Of a DNA stretch of 12,462 nucleotides, positions 7,815-12,462 are shown piece by piece. The notes under the pieces were generated by a model that had not been told where the DNA came from, ran no database searches, and saw only the letters and a list, made by a program, of their open reading frames with translations. This stretch comes from SKLM01 sp041687115. GTDB taxonomy: Bacteria > Chloroflexota > Anaerolineae > B4-G1. The stretch is taken from the NCBI GenBank assembly GCA_041687115.1, contig JAWLCP010000077.1:1-12462 (forward strand), written 5' to 3'. Each line of letters opens with the position of its first letter. Position 1 is the stretch's first letter. Position numbers and translations under genes: made by a program.

Positions 7815-7876
7815 CGTCTTGGCAGGCGCTATTCGCAAGTCACAGGAGCTAGAGGAACAAAGGAGCAAGAGGTATC

Positions 7877-8215
7877 ATGTTCGAGTCTGATGAGCAGGAT
7901 GTCACACAAGAGGAACCCTGGGCAGAGACCGAAGAGGTTGCCGAGGAAGAGACCGTAGTCGAAGAAGAACAGGAAGAGACGGGAGAGAGCGAGCGCGTAA
8001 CGGGAACCGTGAAGTGGTTCAGCAACCCCAAGGGGTACGGCTTCATCTCTCGCGACGACGGCGAGGACGTCTTCGTCCACTACTCGTCCATCAGCGGCGG
8101 TGGTTTCCGCTCGTTGGAGGAAGGGGAGCGGGTGGAGTTTGGCATTGAGGAGTCCGACAAGGGGCCCCGTGCGGTCAACGTGAAGTCCCTCGAGGAGGAC
8201 ACCGGCTGGTTCTAG
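7877..8215 (+). CDS. Cold-shock-domain nucleic-acid-binding protein with acidic N-terminal extension
   Basis: The 112-residue product contains one cold-shock domain from about residue 41 to 106: VTGTVKWFSNPKGYGFI with RNP1 (KGYGFI, 52-57) and RNP2 (VFVHY, 65-69), ending RAVNVKSL. Such domains bind single-stranded RNA or DNA and act as RNA chaperones or antiterminators. The aromatic residues of both RNP motifs are intact. Canonical Csp proteins are about 65-70 residues long. Here about 40 residues precede the domain, and 19 of the first 40 are Asp or Glu, so this tail is probably disordered and strongly negative. AGGAG and AGAGG (7861-7872) precede the ATG. The gene stands alone between its promoter/leader and a terminator hairpin. 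I give no csp letter because the paralogue cannot be decided. Confidence 0.93.
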   Translation: MFESDEQDVTQEEPWAETEEVAEEETVVEEEQEETGESERVTGTVKWFSNPKGYGFISRDDGEDVFVHYSSISGGGFRSLEEGERVEFGIEESDKGPRAVNVKSLEEDTGWF

Positions 8216-8271
8216 GCAATCGCCGCCACAAGCCCGCGCGGTGAAGTCCCTGGTCGGATCGAGCCGCGCCC

Positions 8272-8316
8272 AGAGCCATCCCAGGGATCGACATCCCCAG
8301 GATGGCTCTTTCGTTT
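8272..8316 (+). terminator. Rho-independent terminator after csp
   Basis: AGAGCCATCC (8272-8281) pairs perfectly with GGATGGCTCT (8300-8309). Inside lies a second stem, GGGAT (8284-8288) with ATCCC (8293-8297), capped by CGAC. A broken T-rich tail (TTTCGTTTC) follows. The hairpin is strong but the U-tract is only moderate. It lies 57 nt after the csp stop and ahead of the fabF promoter. Confidence 0.75.
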
Positions 8317-8384
8317 CTCGCTGGGTCCGTACCCTGGGCCCCTGCGACACGTCGCACCCCCGCATCTCCTTCGCCCTCCCCAGT

Positions 8385-8413
8385 TTGCTTGCTTTCGCCA
8401 GCGACGGTATACT
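8385..8413 (+). promoter_or_regulatory. Probable fabF promoter
   Basis: TTGCTT (8385-8390) and TATACT (8408-8413) are separated by 17 bp. The -10 is 5 of 6 to consensus and the -35 about 3 of 6. Transcription would start near 8420, about 43 nt before the fabF ATG. It sits after the csp terminator, so fabF is likely its own transcription unit. Confidence 0.6.
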
Positions 8414-8462
8414 ACGCGATCGATCGAAAGACCCCGCACGAGCAGGGAAGTAGAGGTGAAGT

Positions 8463-9704
8463 ATGAGCAGACGCGTCGTCGTCACCGGCATGGGCGCCAT
8501 GACCCCGCTGGCCTTGATCCTCGAGGAGACGTGGAAAGAGCTGCTGGTCGGTCGTTCCGGCGTCGGACCCATCACGCAGTTCGACGCCTCGCAGTCCCCA
8601 TCGCGCATCGCGGGCGAGATCAAGGGCTTCAACCCGGAGAAGTATATCGACCGTAAGGAGGCCCGCCGAATGGCCCGCTGTTCGCAGGTCAGCGTGGCCG
8701 TGGCGCAGGCAGCCCTCACCGATGCAGGACTGGACCTACCTCTCACCGATGGGAACCGGGCGGGCGTACTCCTGGGAACCGCCGTGGGGGGCTTTGAGCT
8801 CAGCGTCGACGTAGTCGATGATCACCGGGCCAAAGGCTGGGGGCGGGTCAACCCGTTTACGGCCATCGGGATGCTGCTCAACATGCCGTCTCATCACGTG
8901 AGCTGCCTGGCCGGAGCCACGGGCCCCATCAGCACCGAGGTGGCTGCGTGCGCCTCGGGCACCCAGGCTGTGGGACAGGCCGCCGACCTCATCCGCCTCG
9001 GAGCTGCCGACGTCATGATCTGCGGCGGCGTGGAGGCGCTGATTCACTTCGCCCCCATCACCAGCTTCTGCGCCATGCGAGCCCTCTCCACCCGCAACGA
9101 CGAGCCGCAGAAGGCAAGCCGCCCCTTTGACGCCGACCGGGATGGGTTCGTCTACAGCGAGGGGTGTGCCATGCTGGTGCTCGAGTCGCTGGGGCACGCC
9201 CGGGGGAGAGGCGCGCACGTCCGCGCCGAGGTGCTGGGCCACGCCTCTTCATCCGACGCCTATCACGTCGCCCAACCCCATCCAGAGGGCAGAGGGGCCA
9301 TCCAGGCCATGCGCCGGGCGCTGGACGACGCCCGACTGAGGCCGTCGGACGTGGACTACGTCAACGCCCACGGCACCAGCACACCGATCAACGATGCCGT
9401 GGAGACGAAGGCGATCAAAGAGGTGTTCGGCCGACGTGCCTACCAGCTACCCATCAGCTCCACCAAGTCGATGATCGGCCACGCCATGGGCGGGGCCGGA
9501 GCGATCGAGGCAGCCGTCTGCGTCAAGACGATCGAGGAGGGCATCATCCACCCGACCATCAACCTGGAGACGCCTGACCCGGCGTGCGATCTCGACTACG
9601 TCCCCGGGGGAGCGCGCCAGGCGGATGTGCGCGTCGCCCTCTCCAACTCCTTCGGCCTGGGCGGGCAGAACGCCTGCCTCGTGCTGGGCCGCTTCGAGGG
9701 ATAG
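8463..9704 (+). CDS. fabF: Beta-ketoacyl-[acyl-carrier-protein] synthase II
   Basis: FabF extends acyl-ACP by condensation with malonyl-ACP in type II fatty acid synthesis in the cytoplasm. The 413-residue protein matches the family length. The catalytic residues fall at the Escherichia coli FabF numbers: Cys163 in VAACASGTQ, His303 in NAHGTSTPIND, and Lys335 and His340 in STKSMIGHAMGG. ALSTRNDEPQKASRPFD near 207 and the C-terminal NSFGLGGQN are also visible; the last has Gln where E. coli has Thr (FGFGGTN), a modest variation. AGAGGTGA (8452-8459) precedes the ATG. No acpP, fabD, fabG or fabH is adjacent, so this gene is away from a fatty-acid cluster. A specialised ketosynthase of a secondary pathway cannot be fully excluded, but the motifs favour a housekeeping KAS II. 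Confidence 0.93.
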   Translation: MSRRVVVTGMGAMTPLALILEETWKELLVGRSGVGPITQFDASQSPSRIAGEIKGFNPEKYIDRKEARRMARCSQVSVAVAQAALTDAGLDLPLTDGNRAGVLLGTAVGGFELSVDVVDDHRAKGWGRVNPFTAIGMLLNMPSHHVSCLAGATGPISTEVAACASGTQAVGQAADLIRLGAADVMICGGVEALIHFAPITSFCAMRALSTRNDEPQKASRPFDADRDGFVYSEGCAMLVLESLGHARGRGAHVRAEVLGHASSSDAYHVAQPHPEGRGAIQAMRRALDDARLRPSDVDYVNAHGTSTPINDAVETKAIKEVFGRRAYQLPISSTKSMIGHAMGGAGAIEAAVCVKTIEEGIIHPTINLETPDPACDLDYVPGGARQADVRVALSNSFGLGGQNACLVLGRFEG

Positions 9705-9861
9705 CTGCATGAGAGGGCAGCCGACCAACTCAAGGCCCGGGCGGGAGGAAGCTGCCTGACCCCGATCGCCACGACGCTAGTCCCGCTCAGTGCGTGCTCC
9801 AGCCAGCGTGTGTGACAACGTTCCCTGCTCCGATTGACCTAGCGGAGTCCCTTTCGCTTGC

Positions 9862-10731
9862 CTACGGCATCTCGGGTAGCGCACCCAGCGACGCGTAGGC
9901 GGCGCCCACCATGCTCGGGCCCGTGTGAGCCCCCAGAACGAAGGAGATTGGGCCCACCGGCAACCAGCTACAGTCGAATCGCTGATCTATCTGCTGGCGC
10001 AGCATGGCCGCCCCTTCCGGATTATGGGCATGGAGCACCTGTACCCGTAGCCCGCTGCCCGGCGCGTGCTGGCGGGCCATCAGATCCACCAGTCCTTTGA
10101 GCGCCCCCTGGAACGTTCGCACCTGACCGCGTTGGACGTACGTTCCGTTCACCTTCTCTACGCCAATCAGTGGCTTGATGCTCAACAGCGACGCGATCAA
10201 CCCTTTCATATGGCTGATCCGCCCGCCGTGTATGAGGTACTTGAGCTCCTTGAGCGTGTAGAGGCTTTCGGTCGCCGCTCCGACGCTCTCTACCAGTGCC
10301 AGAATGCGGTCTTTCGACCACCCCGCTTGCGCCGCCCGAGCGGCAGCCTCCACCTGCCATCCCGCTGCAGCCGACAGCGTCTTTGTGTCGACCAGGGTGA
10401 CGTTCGCCTCCGGGGCCAACTCTGCCCCTGCCCGCGCCGCGTCGTACGTGCCGCTCAAACCCGATGACATGTGGATGGACAGAATATCCGGATCCGTCAT
10501 CGCGAGGTGCCGATAGCCCTCGGCAACCTCGCCCGCCGAGGGCTGCGACGTCACGGGCAGGCTGTGGGTCTCCTCCAGCAAGCGATAGAAGGCCTCCGGC
10601 TCGATGTCCACACCATCCCGGTACGAGTTGCCCTGAAGGGTCACAACCAGGGGCACCACGTGAATGCGCAGCTCCGCCATCTGTTCAAGCGAGAGGCTCA
10701 AGTCCGTCCCGCTGTCCGTCACGATCTGCAT
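9862..10731 (-). CDS. DegV family fatty-acid-binding protein
   Basis: DegV proteins (FakB-like) bind a long-chain fatty acid. In Firmicutes the FakB members present it to the kinase FakA for phosphorylation. The 289-residue product begins MQIVTDSGTDLS, the typical DegV start, and carries the ligand-contact motif TSQPSAGE (61-68), SSGLSGTY (89-96), the conserved HGGRISHMKG (168-177) and AHTGPSMVG (268-276). The frame is open 25 codons farther up to 10806, but that stretch is unlike the family, and GGGAGGG right before the ATG at 10731 supports this start. No fakA (DhaK/DhaL-type kinase) is adjacent, so the partner is unknown. It converges with fabF from the right and diverges from the Lrp gene. 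Family assignment is firm; the exact lipid role is inferred. Confidence 0.92.
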   Translation of the reverse strand: MQIVTDSGTDLSLSLEQMAELRIHVVPLVVTLQGNSYRDGVDIEPEAFYRLLEETHSLPVTSQPSAGEVAEGYRHLAMTDPDILSIHMSSGLSGTYDAARAGAELAPEANVTLVDTKTLSAAAGWQVEAAARAAQAGWSKDRILALVESVGAATESLYTLKELKYLIHGGRISHMKGLIASLLSIKPLIGVEKVNGTYVQRGQVRTFQGALKGLVDLMARQHAPGSGLRVQVLHAHNPEGAAMLRQQIDQRFDCSWLPVGPISFVLGAHTGPSMVGAAYASLGALPEMP

Positions 10732-10816
10732 AAGTCCCTCCCCTTGGCGCGTCGCCGCAGTGCCATCCCCTGTGGTGAGAGATGAAGACAGACGGCCCCA
10801 CCTCACTCACCGAGAC

Positions 10817-10875
10817 ACAGTACTGCGCAAGTCCCAGACGTCAACACATTCTCTCACAGACAGGGGACAAGTCAA
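10817..10875 (-). promoter_or_regulatory. Candidate degV promoters
   Basis: Two overlapping leftward candidates are seen. TTGACT (10875-10870) with GAGAAT (10853-10848) has 16 bp between the boxes. TTGACG (10844-10839) with TACTGT (10822-10817) also has 16 bp. The -35 boxes are good and the -10 boxes are poor. Either would leave a leader of about 80-115 nt before the degV ATG. Confidence 0.35.
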
Positions 10876-11004
10876 GAGAGAGTCGGAGCTGGGCATCGTG
10901 CCTGCAGACGACCCGGTGACAACGGTCGTGCGAAGCCGCCTATCCAGCAGGAGCCCTCTTCCTTTGCGTCGAGAAACGCCGATCTGAACCGACCTGAGTG
11001 ATGG

Positions 11005-11038
11005 AATTCGTAATTGTGGGTTGACATTGCTACGAATT
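11005..11038. repeat. Inverted repeat bracketing the -35 box, likely operator
   Basis: AATTCGTA (11005-11012) and TACGAATT (11031-11038) are exact 8-bp reverse complements with 18 bp between them. The left arm is just upstream of the -35 box and the right arm lies in the spacer before the -10 box. The first gene downstream encodes a DNA-binding Lrp-type protein, so autoregulation is a natural inference. The arm centres are 26 bp apart. Confidence 0.6.
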
Positions 11039-11049
11039 TATTGTATACT
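11021..11049 (+). promoter_or_regulatory. Strong sigma-70-type promoter of the lrp-mttB unit
   Basis: TTGACA (11021-11026) is a perfect -35 box and TATACT (11044-11049) a 5 of 6 -10 box, with an ideal 17-bp spacer. Transcription should start near 11056, giving a leader of about 24 nt before the GTG start at 11080. This is the best promoter match in the window. Confidence 0.85.
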
Positions 11050-11079
11050 GGTTCTACGGCGCCAGTCAAGGGGGACATC

Positions 11080-11565
11080 GTGAACCAGACGAAGCTTGAC
11101 CAGCTAGACCGTAAAATCATCCGCCTACTCCAGTACGATGGGCGGATGCCCTTCACCCAGATCGCCGAGAAGGTCGACGTGACCGAAGGCACGGTACGCC
11201 GTCGGGTCAACCAACTGATCGACAGCGGCATCATGCAGATCGTCGGAGTGGTGGAACCCCAGTATCTCGGATGGGGCGCCGCCGCCATGGTCGGCGTGAG
11301 CGTCGAGGTGGGGAAGACCGATTCCGTCGCCGATCGGATCGCCCGACTTCCGGAGGTGAGCTACCTCTTCATGGCCTCCGGTGAGTTCGATCTATTCGTG
11401 GAGGTCTACTGCAGGAACAGGGAGAACTTCGTCTCCTTTCTCAGCGATCAGCTGCACCAGATCCCTGGCGTCCAGCACACGAGGACCTTTATGATTCTCA
11501 AGATGTACAAGCTCTCCTACCGCTGGGGCGAAGCGACCGTGCCTGAGCAAGGCGAGACGTTGTAG
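11080..11565 (+). CDS. Lrp/AsnC-family transcriptional regulator
   Basis: The 161-residue product has the two-domain Lrp/AsnC layout: an N-terminal winged HTH (LDQLDRKIIRLLQYDGR, then recognition segment TEGTVRRRVNQL at 35-46) and a C-terminal RAM ligand-binding domain from about 66 (AAAMVGVSVEV, FMASGEFDLFVEVYC). These proteins form dimers to octamers and respond to amino acids or other small molecules. The frame is open back to a TTG at 11014, but that part covers the promoter. The GTG at 11080 follows AAGGGGGA and lies about 24 nt after the predicted transcription start, so it is preferred. It is followed after 15 nt by an MttB-family gene, which it probably controls. The effector cannot be read from the sequence. 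Confidence 0.92.
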   Translation: MNQTKLDQLDRKIIRLLQYDGRMPFTQIAEKVDVTEGTVRRRVNQLIDSGIMQIVGVVEPQYLGWGAAAMVGVSVEVGKTDSVADRIARLPEVSYLFMASGEFDLFVEVYCRNRENFVSFLSDQLHQIPGVQHTRTFMILKMYKLSYRWGEATVPEQGETL

Positions 11566-11580
11566 GCCCCGGGGACGACG

Positions 11581-12462
11581 ATGCTGACCACTCGACTGCC
11601 TGAGTCGACAGCCGACCTGATCCACGAGAAATCGGTAGAGATCCTCAGGGAGGTGGGGTTTTGCATCCCAGAACCCGGCGCGCTGGCCCGGCTGGAGGCC
11701 GCCGGCTTCCCGGCCAATCGCGAGTCCCAGATGGTCCGGATCACCCCTGAGCTTCTCGATCAGGCGCTGAGCACCCTGCCCCGGGATTTCGTCCTCTACG
11801 GCCGGGCTGGGCAGGAACCGGCGCCCTTCGGCCGCAGCTCCTGCTTCATGGGTGCGGGTACCCCGGTCAACGTGCTCGACCTGAGCACCGGCGAGCGCCG
11901 CTCCGCCACCCGCCAGGACGTGTGCGACCTCGTGACCCTTCAGGATTACTTGCCAGAGGTCGATATCGTCCGCCCCACAGTCACTGCCACCGACCAGGGC
12001 GAGTGCTCTGACCTGGTGGAGATCGCCGAGCTGCTGCGCGGCACCGACAAACCGGTCGTCCACCGCGTCCTGTCGGCCGAGCGGGTGGACGACGCGTTTC
12101 AGATGCTCCTGGCCGTGGCGGGCGGCGAGGACGCCTTTCGCAACCGCCCGAACTTCGCCACTCTTTATTGCCCCATCAGCCCCGGCTACTTCACGCCCCA
12201 GAATATCCGTTGCATGCTCCGCTGGGCGAAGTACGGCGTGCCCATCACCCTTCTCAGCATGGCCATGGGAGGCGCCTCGGCCCCGGCCACGCTCCTTGGC
12301 GAGCTGGTCGTGATCAACACCGACATCCTCGCCTGGATCGTCGCCCTGCAGATCCTCCATCCAGGAACCCCCTTGTTGTACGGCAGCGTCTCCGCAGTGC
12401 TCGATATGCGGACCGGGCTTCTCCCTCTCGGCGCTCCGGAACGGGGGATGATCAACAGCGGA
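11581..12462 (+). CDS. MttB-family (trimethylamine/betaine:corrinoid methyltransferase-like) protein, 3' end outside window
   Basis: The visible 294 residues match the MttB superfamily, TIM-barrel enzymes that move a methyl group from trimethylamine, glycine betaine or related quaternary amines to a corrinoid protein. Seen are ILREVGFCIPEPGAL (21-35), GAGTPVNVLDLSTGERRSAT (91-110), a GGASAPATLLGEL segment (230-242), HPGTPLLYG (260-268) and LGAPERG (283-289). The family is about 480-500 residues, so some 190-200 are missing. True MttB has an in-frame UAG read as pyrrolysine near residue 334, just past the window edge. No UAG occurs in the visible part, so Pyl and non-Pyl members cannot be told apart here. 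The ATG is 15 nt after the lrp stop with GGGGA ahead, so the two are probably co-transcribed. No corrinoid protein or methylamine permease is in view. The substrate is unknown. Confidence 0.88.
   Translation, partial: MLTTRLPESTADLIHEKSVEILREVGFCIPEPGALARLEAAGFPANRESQMVRITPELLDQALSTLPRDFVLYGRAGQEPAPFGRSSCFMGAGTPVNVLDLSTGERRSATRQDVCDLVTLQDYLPEVDIVRPTVTATDQGECSDLVEIAELLRGTDKPVVHRVLSAERVDDAFQMLLAVAGGEDAFRNRPNFATLYCPISPGYFTPQNIRCMLRWAKYGVPITLLSMAMGGASAPATLLGELVVINTDILAWIVALQILHPGTPLLYGSVSAVLDMRTGLLPLGAPERGMINSG

Larger units (their letters stand above)
7573..7876. other. Divergent control region between purL and csp
   Basis: This 304-bp gene-free stretch separates the leftward pur operon from the rightward csp gene. 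It is visibly more A+T-rich from about 7660 to 7760 than the coding DNA around it. It holds a rightward promoter, a possible leftward promoter, an 8-bp perfect dyad between them and a terminator-like hairpin in the csp leader, each listed separately. I looked in the purL leader (about 7573-7660, read leftward) for purine, PRPP or ZTP riboswitch cores and recognised none. Confidence 0.8.
10732..11079. other. Divergent intergenic region between degV and the Lrp-type gene
   Basis: These 348 bp hold no supported gene. The right end (10981-11060) carries a strong rightward promoter and an inverted repeat, listed separately. The left part carries weak leftward promoter candidates for degV. The stretch 10876-10980 shows only a 6-bp inverted repeat, ACGACC (10908-10913) with GGTCGT (10924-10929), and nothing recognisable as an RNA gene. 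Confidence 0.75.

Noticed and set aside
7747..7890. 47-codon open frame starting just after the csp start point, a possible leader peptide
   Set aside because: It has no Shine-Dalgarno site, would be almost leaderless, and runs through the terminator hairpin and into the csp start. No run of regulatory codons is seen.
7829..8746. 305-codon minus-strand open frame across csp and the fabF start
   Set aside because: It crosses two supported plus-strand genes, their promoters and a terminator, and has no family signature.
9705..9861. Possible bidirectional terminator between fabF and degV
   Set aside because: GGCAGC (9716-9721) and GCTGCC (9751-9756) can pair, but the loop is about 29 nt and no T-run follows. 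Other inverted repeats here are only 5 bp. Too weak to call.
11392..12360. 322-codon minus-strand open frame
   Set aside because: It is antisense to the end of the Lrp gene and the MttB-family gene, both with clear family motifs. The antisense product has no recognisable motif.
1..12462. CRISPR arrays, insertion sequences, phage or defence genes, tRNA or rRNA
   Set aside because: No regularly spaced direct repeats, transposase or integrase motifs, or tRNA-like folds were seen. Gene content is housekeeping throughout.

Overview
This is a G+C-rich bacterial chromosomal segment made mostly of housekeeping genes, with a small regulator/methyltransferase unit at the right edge. Starts are mixed ATG and GTG, Shine-Dalgarno sites are often recognisable, and two promoters have good sigma-70 boxes. 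The mix of a class II PurE, a PurL carrying its own PurS-like domains, a DegV protein and an Lrp-regulated MttB-family protein fits a deep-branching group such as Chloroflexota. That placement is an inference of low confidence, and no rRNA or other phylogenetic marker is present.

Left part, 1-7572, minus strand, read right to left: a de novo purine operon purL-purQ-purC-purE-purF-purD. purD is cut by the left edge. Gaps are short (69, 46, 45, 1 and 34 nt), so one transcript is likely. PurF makes phosphoribosylamine, PurD adds glycine, PurL+PurQ make FGAM, PurE carboxylates AIR and PurC makes SAICAR. There is no separate purS because PurL begins with two PurS-like modules, and none of purK, purM, purN, purB or purH is in view. 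PurE has class II (AIR carboxylase) signatures, which would make PurK unnecessary.

Middle, 7573-8462: a divergent control region holds an 8-bp perfect dyad, a rightward promoter and a terminator-like hairpin. It leads into a cold-shock-domain gene with a very acidic N-terminal extension, which is followed by its own terminator hairpin.

Right part, 8463-12462: fabF (KAS II) on plus, then a DegV-family lipid-binding gene on minus. Diverging from degV is an Lrp/AsnC-type regulator with a near-consensus promoter bracketed by an inverted repeat. Fifteen bases after the regulator starts an MttB-family (trimethylamine/betaine:corrinoid methyltransferase-like) gene that runs off the right edge.

I found no tRNA, rRNA, CRISPR array, transposase, integrase or phage gene. 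No wholly new system is evident. The most interesting points are the metazoan-like PurE next to purC, the PurS-PurL fusion, the terminator inside the csp leader, and the operator-like repeat at the lrp-mttB promoter.
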